This document shows, one piece after another, positions 44,288 to 52,195 of a DNA stretch of 64,000 bases; position 1 is the stretch's first letter, and each line of letters starts with the position of its first letter. A model generated the notes under the pieces. That model was given only the letters and a program-made list of their open reading frames with translations, did no database searches and had not been told where the DNA came from. The translations under genes were made by a program, and so were the position numbers. The DNA lies in NCBI GenBank assembly GCA_965217205.1, contig OZ244254.1, positions 2,170,001-2,234,000 on the forward strand. Reading direction: 5' to 3'. Source of the DNA: Maricaulis sp947259345 (lineage in GTDB: Bacteria; Pseudomonadota; Alphaproteobacteria; Caulobacterales; Maricaulaceae).

Positions 44288-45145
44288 TCAGCCCACCTCG
44301 GGGTCCAGGGCGGCGACCGGACCGGCATCGCAGGCATCGAACCCGAACGCCCCGATCAGCGTTTGATCCGCCTCGCGCACCGCCTCATAGACATAACACC
44401 CCTCGCCGAATGTCGGCAGCTCGCCACGCACGAAGATCGGGTCGCCCTCGCCAAACATGGCGTCAGCGGCATCGAGTGGGCGCACGGAATTGATCGCCGT
44501 GCCCTGCTCGCGGGTCGCGCATTCCCAGGTGCGCGTGTCGAGATCGACAATGCGTACGCCGGTTTCGCCACCACTCATCGTGTAGGCGATCGAGACATGC
44601 TGGGCCCGGTCCCGAAACTCCGCCAGGCAGAGATCAATCACCGGCAGATAATCGATCAGGTAATTCGACCAACGATCGTGCTCCCCGCCGACTTCGCGCC
44701 CGCAACCGCTGGCCGTACGCCGTCCGATCGACATGTCGGCAAAATAGATCAGCGTATCGCCGCTCTGGGTCCGGCACGGCCCGGCCTGGAGTTCGAGATG
44801 GATGAGGCGACCTTCGCTGTCCTCACCGTTGAACTGGCGCAAACCGCCATCAAGATAGGGCATGGCAATATCAAGATAAGCCCGCACTTGCCGCCCGTCT
44901 GCATAACTCATCTGCAACAGGGCCCGCGCGTCGCCTTCATCATCGACATAGCCTAGCTGACCGGTCCAGTCGCCACCGCGCAGGTCATAGCCCGCGCCGG
45001 TGACTGGCGCCCGCCCCGACGGCGCGTAATTGAAGGCCGAACTGGCCAGCCCGCCGCCCGCCGCGCCGCCCGTATGAGTCGTGGTCGAGGCACACGCCGC
45101 CAGGCTGGTACCGATCAATGCAAGAAAAAGAACACGCAAAAGCAT
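44288..45145 (-). CDS. Lipoprotein of unknown function
   Basis: 285 residues. The signal LLRVLFLALIGTSLAACAST ends in a lipobox (LAAC). The mature part has no family I recognise; it has several Cys (GPCRTQSG, SGCGREVGG, DLCLAEF, WECATREQ, EGCYVYEAV), suggesting disulfides outside the cytoplasm, and a beta-rich look. ATG 45145 is chosen over an upstream TTG at 45154. It stands alone between the TPR gene and a LysR gene, all leftward. Confidence 0.7.
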   Translation of the reverse strand: MLLRVLFLALIGTSLAACASTTTHTGGAAGGGLASSAFNYAPSGRAPVTGAGYDLRGGDWTGQLGYVDDEGDARALLQMSYADGRQVRAYLDIAMPYLDGGLRQFNGEDSEGRLIHLELQAGPCRTQSGDTLIYFADMSIGRRTASGCGREVGGEHDRWSNYLIDYLPVIDLCLAEFRDRAQHVSIAYTMSGGETGVRIVDLDTRTWECATREQGTAINSVRPLDAADAMFGEGDPIFVRGELPTFGEGCYVYEAVREADQTLIGAFGFDACDAGPVAALDPEVG

Positions 45146-45284
45146 CTGGTCCAATGCCCCCTGATTTGTCCGGGCCCCGGCCGCGCAACCCGACCCCCTC
45201 GTCCACGCTTGCCCTTTTTCAGCCTAACACATGAACACAAGCTGAGTGCGAGAATTCGGGACGACCGGGCCTGACGTGAGCGGA

Positions 45285-46175
45285 TCAGATCCGTTCGGGG
45301 AAATGCTCGGCCAGGAAATCGACAAAAAGACGTACGCGATGGGCAAGATACCGATTGGAGGGAAAGACCGCCCACAGGAAGCGCTGTTCCGCCTCCCAAT
45401 CCGTCAGAACTTCAACGACGCGCCCATCGGCGAGCGCCTCTTCGGCTGCCCAGCGCGGAGAACAGGCTATGCCGACACCGGCAGCTGCGGCGCTGACGGC
45501 AGCGACGGCACCATTGAGAGTCAGCCGACCATTGACGCGGACATCCACCTCCTCCTCGCCACGGAGGAATTTGAGCATGTGCGGCGCCGGTTTGTTGCGG
45601 TCAATCACCACTTCATGTTTCGCCAGATCCGAAGGGTGTTCAGGCCTGCCCGCGCGAGCGAGATAGTCCGGCGACGCCACGACCGTCATGCAGGCCGCCG
45701 CCAGGCGTTTCGCAATCAGGGCACTGTCGGGCAGGTTACCGATCCGCACGCCAACATCGAATCCCTCATTGACCAGGTCGACCATGCGGTCCGCGAAGGA
45801 GAGACGCACCTCCACGCCCGGCCAGTCATTCATGAATTCCGTGACGATTGGCAAAAGCCGACGGGCGCCGAAATCGACCGGTGCCGCGACGCGCAGCACA
45901 CCGGCCGGTGCCGATCGCGCATCCGCAACGCCCTGCTCGAGACCGTCATACTCATCCAGCCAGGGCCGGACGCGATCGAGCAAGGCCTCCCCCGCATCCG
46001 TCAACCGAACGGACCGCGTCGTCCGCTCGAACAGACGGGCCTGCAGGCGTTGTTCGAGCGCGGTGATCTGCTTGGACGCCGCGCCCGGCGTCATGGCCTC
46101 GCGCTCGGCCGCCTTGGTGAAGCTCTCCAGCTCGGCGACCGAGCAGAAAAGGCGAAGGGCATCAATCCGGTCCAT
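45285..46175 (-). CDS. LysR family transcriptional regulator
   Basis: 296 residues. The helix-turn-helix is at the N-terminus (FCSVAELESFTKAAEREAMT, PGAASKQITALEQRLQARLF), with the substrate-binding domain after (LRVAAPVDFGARRLLPIVTE). The type is close to regulators of oxidoreductases or DMT exporters; no divergent neighbour exists, so its target is unclear. 111 bases separate it from the ankyrin gene, which ends upstream on the same strand. Confidence 0.9.
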   Translation of the reverse strand: MDRIDALRLFCSVAELESFTKAAEREAMTPGAASKQITALEQRLQARLFERTTRSVRLTDAGEALLDRVRPWLDEYDGLEQGVADARSAPAGVLRVAAPVDFGARRLLPIVTEFMNDWPGVEVRLSFADRMVDLVNEGFDVGVRIGNLPDSALIAKRLAAACMTVVASPDYLARAGRPEHPSDLAKHEVVIDRNKPAPHMLKFLRGEEEVDVRVNGRLTLNGAVAAVSAAAAGVGIACSPRWAAEEALADGRVVEVLTDWEAEQRFLWAVFPSNRYLAHRVRLFVDFLAEHFPERI

Positions 46176-46286
46176 TTATTCCCCAGCAGAAAGAGACGCG
46201 CTCGTTGCAGCTTATTTATCTTAAAGCGCGCACCATTCCTATGGGCATTTCAATGAGGTCCCGCGACGCCCTGTTGACCGGGCGGA

Positions 46287-47363
46287 TCAATCTGCCGCGC
46301 GCGGGCCAAGTCGTGCCGCCACATCCGGCCAATCCAGCATCTCCGCAACCGCATGAAAGTCCGGCGTGCCGTCGGGGCGGATGTCGCTATCCGCGCCGGC
46401 ATCGAGGAGGGCAAGCACGGCCTCCCGCTGCCCCTCGAAGGCCGCCCAGTAAAGCGGCGTCGCACCCGCGACATCCTGGACATCAGGATTCGCCCCGGCA
46501 GCGGCCAGCGCCGCAATGATATCGACATGGCCGGCGATCGCCGCCACATGGGTCGCGGTCAGCGCCATGCCGTTTTCCCCGGCGACATGATCGGGGTCAG
46601 CCCCTGCACGAAGGAGGCGGCCCACCGCCGCTCCATGTCCCTCACGCGCCGCTTCGAAGAGCGCGGTGAAGCCGATCGCGTCAACCGCATCAATCTCGGC
46701 CCCGGCCTCTATCAGGACGTCCAATCCAGCCTCGTGACCAACCCGCGCGGCCGTGTGAAGAATTGGCCGCCCGGCCCAATCGGTGACCGCGTTGACCTCC
46801 GTCAGTGCGAGCAGGGACAGGAATAGCTCGCGCTCATTGCCGAGCAGGGCGGCCTCCAGGGCCGCATGGGCGGCCGACCTTAGCGGCCCCGGCCTTTGCG
46901 GATCCTGCGCTGTCGCGTCAAGCGCGAGGGCAAGCACGTCCTGATGACCGCGGCGGATGGCGATTTCAGCGACCGTACCATGACCGACCTGTTCGCCGCT
47001 CGCACCGGCCCGGAACAGCTCGGCCACAACCGCGGCATGGCCATAATAGGCGGCCCAGTTGATCGCCGGATCACCGGCCGAGTCCGGCGTATCGACTTGC
47101 GCGCCAGCGGCGATAAGCATTCTTGCAAGAGCCGGGTCCGGATTGGACGCGGCCAGCATCAAGGCGGTCGCCTCCAGCCCCGTCTCCGCTCGCGCGTCGG
47201 GGTCGGCGCCGGCCTCCAGTATGGCTGCCAGCGCGCTGGCATCACCGGCCTGCAAGGCGGCCTGCATGTCGGGCGGGATCTCCGCATCAACGGCCGTGGT
47301 CGCGAGCAGCCCCGATACCGCAATAACAAGCCCGGTCCGAAAGCGGGATATAAGTGTGCGCAT
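46287..47363 (-). CDS. Secreted ankyrin-repeat protein
   Basis: 358 residues with a Sec-type signal (FRTGLVIAVSGLLATTAVDA). From about residue 30 there are at least eight ankyrin repeats, with clear units GDASALAAILEAGADPDARA, DPALARMLIAAGAQVDTPDS, GHEAGLDVLIEAGAEIDAVD and GHGAAVGRLLRAGADPDHVA. Ankyrin proteins exported to the periplasm often bind partner enzymes such as catalases, but nothing nearby points to a partner. ATG 47363 has GGGAGG upstream; a longer frame to 47564 is rejected. Confidence 0.88.
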   Translation of the reverse strand: MRTLISRFRTGLVIAVSGLLATTAVDAEIPPDMQAALQAGDASALAAILEAGADPDARAETGLEATALMLAASNPDPALARMLIAAGAQVDTPDSAGDPAINWAAYYGHAAVVAELFRAGASGEQVGHGTVAEIAIRRGHQDVLALALDATAQDPQRPGPLRSAAHAALEAALLGNERELFLSLLALTEVNAVTDWAGRPILHTAARVGHEAGLDVLIEAGAEIDAVDAIGFTALFEAAREGHGAAVGRLLRAGADPDHVAGENGMALTATHVAAIAGHVDIIAALAAAGANPDVQDVAGATPLYWAAFEGQREAVLALLDAGADSDIRPDGTPDFHAVAEMLDWPDVAARLGPRAAD

Positions 47364-47430
47364 GATGTCCTCCCGTGCCAGCGGCAAGGTTAGACCGCGC
47401 ACCGGAATGCTGCGCCCAACATCTTTGTGA

Positions 47431-48546
47431 TCAGTCCGCGAGGGCGAGCTTGAAATTGCGCCGCTGGAGGCGCACTGGCAGCCGGAAATCAATGAGATCC
47501 GCGGCACCAATGCTGCGCAGCATTTCATCCACAGACTGTCGCGCCTCACCAGCCAGGCCTTCACGATAATCCGTGACGCGCTGGAGCATCCAGAGCGCGT
47601 AGGGGATGATGGCGCGGTCGGTGGTCACCGTCGCACCGCCATGCCCCAGTTCAACCTTGTGAAAGCCCAGTATACGCGGGATTTCAGACCCGGGCGCCTG
47701 CTCGCTCGACCAGGCCTTGAGGGCCTCGCTGGTGGCTTTCAGGACCGGCCATTGCTGCGCAGCAAAACGCTGCAGCATTTCCATGACGCCAACCGGAATT
47801 TCATCCCCCTCAAGGAAGTCGCCGGCCAGGCAATGCTGCGGCGCATGCGTGTATTCCGCCCAGGCGGCAACACGCGGCGCCAGCCGCCGCATCAGCTCGC
47901 CCGATTTGGGATCGCGCAGCAAATGCGCATAGAGCGGGCCAAGCAGACCATAGTCGGCAATAGATGGTCGGCCGCCGAAGAGGAAGGGCTGTTCGGCCAG
48001 ATGCGCGTCAAAGACGCCGAGGAAGTCCTCATAAGCAGCCTCGATCGCGGCAACACTGTCCGGATTGACGCCCAAACCACCGACCGAGCCGGAGAAAAAG
48101 CCGACGGCCTTCTCGGCCGCGGCGAATTGTTCCTCCGGTGCGAGATGGGGATGGCTGCTGGCGCCGAATTCCTGCTGCGCGAAATCGCGATTATAGGCCC
48201 AGCGGTAATGCATGGCCGGGATCACCAGCCACTCATCGCCGAATAGCTCCAGGATGAGCGAAGCCAGACGCTGCCGCGGCGTGTCAGGATAGATGGACGG
48301 GCCGGGTTCACGGGCCTCGACATGATCGATGATCTCGGTCGTGTCCTGCAGCGTCTCACCCAGCTCGCTGTCATCATGATGGATGACAACCGGAATGACC
48401 GACCAGCCGACACGCGGCAGGATGTCAGCCTTGTAGACCTCACGCGTCGACAGGCGCTCGGTGAAGGCGACATTCTTCCAGCGCAGATATCCGCGCACCT
48501 TGCCGGTATAAAGCGATACCGGCGCTCCGATCAGGGTGTAGGTCAA
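47431..48546 (-). CDS. Glutathione S-transferase family protein (long form)
   Basis: 371 residues. A thioredoxin-like N-terminus (TLIGAPVSLYTGKVRGYLRW; GWSVIPVVIHHDDSELGETL) and a GST C-terminal helical domain (FLFGGRPSIADYGLLGPLYA) are visible, followed by roughly 100 extra residues. A canonical GSH-binding Ser/Cys near the start is not certain (VSLYTGK). Start is TTG 48546 with GAGGAG seven bases upstream. Neighbours give no clue to substrate. 72 bases separate it from a small membrane protein gene upstream. Confidence 0.85.
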   Translation of the reverse strand: MTYTLIGAPVSLYTGKVRGYLRWKNVAFTERLSTREVYKADILPRVGWSVIPVVIHHDDSELGETLQDTTEIIDHVEAREPGPSIYPDTPRQRLASLILELFGDEWLVIPAMHYRWAYNRDFAQQEFGASSHPHLAPEEQFAAAEKAVGFFSGSVGGLGVNPDSVAAIEAAYEDFLGVFDAHLAEQPFLFGGRPSIADYGLLGPLYAHLLRDPKSGELMRRLAPRVAAWAEYTHAPQHCLAGDFLEGDEIPVGVMEMLQRFAAQQWPVLKATSEALKAWSSEQAPGSEIPRILGFHKVELGHGGATVTTDRAIIPYALWMLQRVTDYREGLAGEARQSVDEMLRSIGAADLIDFRLPVRLQRRNFKLALAD

Positions 48547-48618
48547 AGCACTCTCCTCGTTGCGGCCGAGCCTAACGAGGTTTGCGGTGACGAAAAGCGT
48601 GAAATTACGGCGCGGTGA

Positions 48619-48843
48619 TCAGCGCCGGGCGCTGTAGATCTCGCGCACCTTGACGACGATGCCCGCTTCGTGACGCGCCACAACGCGGTCGACATTCTCC
48701 GCGGCGGTATCAAAGGCCGACCAGGCGGACCAGCCCATGACGCCGGTCATCAGAACCGCCGCCGCCCAGCAAACGAGCGCGATGGACCGTGCATAGCTGG
48801 TCCACGTCGTTAGCTGCCAGCGATGTGATCCCGAGAGAAACAT
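48619..48843 (-). CDS. Small membrane protein, 74 residues
   Basis: One hydrophobic segment (SIALVCWAAAVLMTGVMGWS) between a basic N-terminus and an amphipathic tail (SAFDTAAENVDRVVARHEAG) that ends in VKVREIYSARR. No family is recognised. It is the first gene after the 876-base non-coding stretch, whose structured part lies upstream on the same strand. Confidence 0.6.
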   Translation of the reverse strand: MFLSGSHRWQLTTWTSYARSIALVCWAAAVLMTGVMGWSAWSAFDTAAENVDRVVARHEAGIVVKVREIYSARR

Positions 48844-49280
48844 GGGTCCAGAAACCTTGTGCGCCGAGGCAATTTAACCTCGCCCCGCATTCTGCCGATG
48901 AACAGCGTTAACGCATCTCATATTTGATTAACATCTTGTTCAATAATCGCGCCAAGCGTGTTTTGGCGGAAATCTCAACACCTTACCACATCGGTTGTGG
49001 AGGATGACGAACACAATATTCGCGTTTCAGGAGAATTGGGCGAATTTTCGCTGATGATTCCAAGGGGAGTGACCTGACCGCGCCCCGGCGGGCGCGAATG
49101 CGCGTGTCGCCCAAACCCCAAACGCACCAACCGCCCGTCCCTGACCTGGCAAGAGGTGAGGAGGCGGGCGGCCGTGTTGCGTCCGGGTCGGGTTTTGACA
49201 CCTCTCCCTTCAGCGTCCCCTTTCTTTCGATCAGGGCAGCACCGCGGTGAGGCAGCGCTGGCATCTTGGCGGCCTGGTCC

Positions 49281-49596
49281 CCGGCCTTGCGGTCGGTTCA
49301 GTCCCTCCGGTTCGGCGAGCCCTCCGCGCCGGTCCTTGCAGACCCTTGCCTTGGAACCTGACCTGAATTTCGGGCCCCTTGCGGGTCCTTTTCTTCCGGC
49401 CTGCTGTCCGGAACCGGTCCTTGCGAACCTGCTCCTTCGAGCCACCTCTCCGGCGATCCCCGGTCCTTTCGGACCACTTCGGTCGCTGTCGATGATTGAA
49501 GTAGAGCAGGCCGGACCCGCCTCTGCAACGCACGGAAAATGCGTTTTCGTGGACAAGTCGCCGGACTTGGTGGAAAACCTTCCACTTTCCGTGGAA
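49281..49596 (-). ncRNA. Candidate structured RNA: series of small hairpins, several with GNRA loops
   Basis: Read on the minus strand, eight stem-loops follow one another. Three come first: TTCCAC-GGAAA-GTGGAA (49580-49596), CAAGTC-CGGC-GACTTG (49554-49569), AACGCA-TTTTCCG-TGCGTT (49527-49545). Then five GNRA-capped ones: GGTCC-GAAA-GGACC (49462-49475), GGTTC-GCAA-GGACC (49416-49429), GGACCC-GCAA-GGGGCC (49374-49389), GGTCT-GCAA-GGACC (49332-49345), and a weaker one with GCAA (49281-49296). Their centres are 41-50 bases apart. GNRA loops form only on the minus-strand RNA (the plus strand gives TTTC/TTGC). No known RNA family is recognised and no promoter is proven. Confidence 0.4.
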
Positions 49597-49598
49597 AA
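49548..49598. repeat. Three 9-base direct repeats at exact 21-base spacing
   Basis: CGTGGACAA (49548), GGTGGAAAA (49569) and CGTGGAAAA (49590) start exactly 21 bases apart, two helical turns. On the minus strand they read TTGTCCACG, TTTTCCACC, TTTTCCACG, close to the DnaA-box form TTNTCCACA. Outside the 9-mers the 21-base units differ. Confidence 0.55.
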
Positions 49599-49656
49599 GC
49601 TGGTGAAAACTTTCAACAGCCTGATTTCACGCCCTGATTAGCGCAGGTGCGGACAA

Positions 49657-49692
49657 GAAAAAACCGGCGCGAACAGTGCCGCGCCGGTTTCT
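49657..49692 (-). terminator. Intrinsic terminator of the FadJ-like gene
   Basis: On the minus strand a perfect 9-base GC-rich stem (ACCGGCGCG / CGCGCCGGT, 8-base loop, 49663-49688) is followed by a run of T (bases 49657-49662 as A on plus). It lies 31 bases past the stop of the FadJ-like gene. Confidence 0.92.
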
Positions 49693-49719
49693 TGCAGTCG
49701 CCGTGAGGCGTGAGGCGGA

Positions 49720-51936
49720 TTACTCCGCCGCCACTGCCGCCGGAGCGCCGAAGCGGCCGTAGAAGGTCTCGCCCTTCTCGGCCATTTCGACGAGGAGGTC
49801 CGGCACCGCGAACTGGTCGCCATAGGCGGTTTCCAGTTCCTTGGCGCGGGCCACGAAGGCCTTGGCGCCGATGGTGTCGATGTAGGACAGCGTGCCGCCG
49901 GTATAGGGCGCGAAACCCCAACCGAGGATCGAGCCGACATCAGCCTCACGCGGATCCTGGACGATGTCCTCACCCATGCAACGCGCCGCTTCCAGCGCCT
50001 GGGCGTAGAGGATGCGGTCCTTGATCTCGTCGGCGCTGGGCTGCTCGTCGGCATATTGGCCGCCGGGCGCGAACTGCTCCAGCTCCGGCCAGAGACGCTT
50101 GGGCTGACCCTTTTCGGCCGGGTAGTCGTAGAAGCCCTTGGCATTCTTGCGACCGAAGCGCTCATATTCCTCGACCATCTTGAACAGGATCGGCTCGGTC
50201 TTGGACGGCTTGTGCGCGTCACCCAGATCGGCCTTGGTCTGCTTGATCAGCTTCACGCCGAGATCCAGCGCCACTTCGTCCTGAAGCGACAGCGGGCCAA
50301 CCGGCATGCCGGCCATCCTGGCGGCATTCTCGATCAGGGCCGGCTTCACGCCCTCGGCAAGGAGGTTCATGCCCTCACCGATATAGCGCATCACGCAGCG
50401 ATTGGCGTAGAAGCCGCGCGTGTCGGAGACGACGATCGGCGTCTTCTTGATCTTGGTGACGAAGTCGATCGTGCGCGAGAGGGCATAATCGCCCGTCTTC
50501 TCACCCATGATGATCTCGACCAGATTCATCTTCTCGACCGGCGAGAAGAAGTGGATGCCGATGAAATTGTCCGGACGGGCCGACGCCTTGGCCAGATCGG
50601 TGATCGGGATGGAGGAGGTGTTCGAGCCGAACACCGCCGTGGTGCCGATCTGCTCTTCCGCCATCTTGGTGATCTTGGCCTTGAGTTCGGAATTTTCGAA
50701 CACCGCCTCGACGACCAGATCGACGTCCTTGATAAGGGTATAATCCGTGGTCGGCGTGATCAGGGCGCCCAGCTTGGCCGCCTTCTCTTCGCTCAGCTTG
50801 CCGCGGGCGACGCCCTTGGCGAAGTGGTCGGTGCAATGCGTCTTGCCCTTGTCGGCGCCCTCTTGCGTGGCATCGATGAGAACAATCTCGATCCCGGCCT
50901 GGGCCGAGACCGTGGCAATGCCCGCACCCATGAAGCCGGCCCCGATGATGGCGATCTTGTTGATCTCGCCCTTGTCCTGACCGGCCGGACGGCGTCCGCC
51001 CTTGTCCAGGTCCTGCTTGGACAGGAAGATCGAGCGGATCATGTTGCGGCTTTCCGGGCGCAGCAGAAGCTTGGTAAAATACCGGCTCTCGATGCGGATC
51101 GCCTGATCCATATTGACCTGGCTGCCTTCATAGACGCAGGACAGGATGTAACGCTGGGCCGGGTAATTGCCATAGCTGGTCTTGCGCAGCATGGGCGAGG
51201 CGGCGCCAAACATCTGGCCACCGGCGGGATGGTAGGGACCACCGCCCGGGAAGCAGAACTTGTCGCCATCCCAGGGCTGTTTGGCCCCCTTGGGGTCTTC
51301 CTTGACCAGGCCCTTGGCCTTGGCGACCAGCTCATCGAGCGGCGCCAGGGCATCAACAATGCCCTGCTGCTGTGCGGTCGCGGCGTCGAGCTGCTTGCCC
51401 TGCAACAGGATCGGCGCAGCATTCATCAGGCCGACGAGGCGCGGCAGGCGCTGGGTGCCGCCACCGCCCGGCAGGACGCCGACCATGGCTTCAGGCAGGC
51501 CGAGCTTGGCGGAGGGATTGTCCGACGGCATGACGCGGTAATGACAGGCCAGGGCGATCTCGAAGCCGCCGCCCAGGGCGAGGCCGTTGATCGCCGCGGC
51601 GATCGGCTTGCCGCAGGTTTCCAGGGCGCGGAACGTCTTGTTGAGACGGAAGCATTGCTCGAACAGCTTCGTCTTCATCTCCTCTTCCGGCAGCTTGGCC
51701 AGTTCGCTCGAGGAGCTGCCCAGTTCGGACAGGTCGGCCCCGGCGCAAAACGCCTTCTTGCCCGAGGTGATGACCACGCCCTTGATAGCGTCGTCGGAGA
51801 TAATCTTGTCGGTCAGCGCGTCGAAGTCATCCATGACCTCGGCCGAGATGACATTCATCGACTTGCCCGGGCTGTCAAAGGTGACCAGGGCAATGCCGTC
51901 TGTATCGATTTCGAGTGTGAAGTTTTTCAAAGACAT
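49720..51936 (-). CDS. FadJ/FadB-type trifunctional enzyme: enoyl-CoA hydratase plus 3-hydroxyacyl-CoA dehydrogenase
   Basis: 738 residues. The enoyl-CoA hydratase domain (1-190) has the oxyanion-hole segments GKKAFCAGADLSELG and ALGGGFEIALACHYR. The 3-hydroxyacyl-CoA dehydrogenase NAD fold (from about 330) starts IIGAGFMGAGIATVSAQAG, with FGSNTSSIPITDLAKA and HFFSPVEKMNLVEII, followed by the C-terminal dehydrogenase domains. It performs two middle steps of beta-oxidation and pairs with the thiolase 260 bases upstream. Its ATG overlaps the stop of the 85-residue gene by one base (TGATG). A clear terminator follows. Confidence 0.95.
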   Translation of the reverse strand: MSLKNFTLEIDTDGIALVTFDSPGKSMNVISAEVMDDFDALTDKIISDDAIKGVVITSGKKAFCAGADLSELGSSSSELAKLPEEEMKTKLFEQCFRLNKTFRALETCGKPIAAAINGLALGGGFEIALACHYRVMPSDNPSAKLGLPEAMVGVLPGGGGTQRLPRLVGLMNAAPILLQGKQLDAATAQQQGIVDALAPLDELVAKAKGLVKEDPKGAKQPWDGDKFCFPGGGPYHPAGGQMFGAASPMLRKTSYGNYPAQRYILSCVYEGSQVNMDQAIRIESRYFTKLLLRPESRNMIRSIFLSKQDLDKGGRRPAGQDKGEINKIAIIGAGFMGAGIATVSAQAGIEIVLIDATQEGADKGKTHCTDHFAKGVARGKLSEEKAAKLGALITPTTDYTLIKDVDLVVEAVFENSELKAKITKMAEEQIGTTAVFGSNTSSIPITDLAKASARPDNFIGIHFFSPVEKMNLVEIIMGEKTGDYALSRTIDFVTKIKKTPIVVSDTRGFYANRCVMRYIGEGMNLLAEGVKPALIENAARMAGMPVGPLSLQDEVALDLGVKLIKQTKADLGDAHKPSKTEPILFKMVEEYERFGRKNAKGFYDYPAEKGQPKRLWPELEQFAPGGQYADEQPSADEIKDRILYAQALEAARCMGEDIVQDPREADVGSILGWGFAPYTGGTLSYIDTIGAKAFVARAKELETAYGDQFAVPDLLVEMAEKGETFYGRFGAPAAVAAE

Positions 51937-52193
51937 CAGGATTTCTCCTCATCGGACGCGTCGCCATCGTCGGCGGCGTCCTGCTTTTTCTTGAGTTCTT
52001 TCGCCTTGGCAGCGCCGAAGGCGAGCGACATGGAGACAGCAAAGGCGACGCCCATCGACAGACCCAGGGCGAAATTATCCAGCGCCACGCCCATGGAGAC
52101 ACCCAGGGCGATGCCGACCGGCAATCCCAGGGGCAGGCCCAGCTTGAGAATATTGGCTTCGCCTTGCGGCTTGTCGTTCGGGTCGTCGCTCAT
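51936..52193 (-). CDS. Small glycine-zipper-like membrane protein, 85 residues
   Basis: A charged N-terminus, then a long hydrophobic stretch with regularly spaced Gly (LGLPLGLPVGIALGVSMGVA; LGLSMGVAFAVSMSLAFGAA), then a Lys/Asp/Glu tail (KAKELKKKQDAADDGDASDE). The Gly pattern suits tightly packed membrane helices. No named family. It is wedged between the thiolase (2 bases) and the FadJ-like gene (1-base overlap), so it is translated with the beta-oxidation enzymes; a scaffold or membrane-tethering role is speculation. Confidence 0.75.
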   Translation of the reverse strand: MSDDPNDKPQGEANILKLGLPLGLPVGIALGVSMGVALDNFALGLSMGVAFAVSMSLAFGAAKAKELKKKQDAADDGDASDEEKS

Positions 52194-52195
52194 GG

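Larger units (their letters stand above)
48844..49719. other. Long stretch without a credible gene
   Basis: 876 bases. The right end holds the terminator of the FadJ-like gene. Bases 49281-49596 hold the hairpin series described separately. The left part (48870-49040) is comparatively AT-rich with TTAAC motifs at three places. Open frames on both strands start with GTG or TTG, have no ribosome site and translate into Arg/Gly/Pro-rich strings, so I do not accept them as genes. Confidence 0.6.

Noticed and set aside
48975..49616. 213-codon frame on the minus strand
   Set aside because: TTG start, no ribosome site, Arg/Gly/Lys-rich translation with no family resemblance; all three minus frames look alike, as in non-coding GC-rich DNA.
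49156..49641. 161-codon frame on the plus strand
   Set aside because: Starts with GTG without a ribosome site; composition is Pro/Arg/Ser-rich and it crosses the hairpin series. Its VDKS/VENL/VEKL heptads come from the 21-base repeats.
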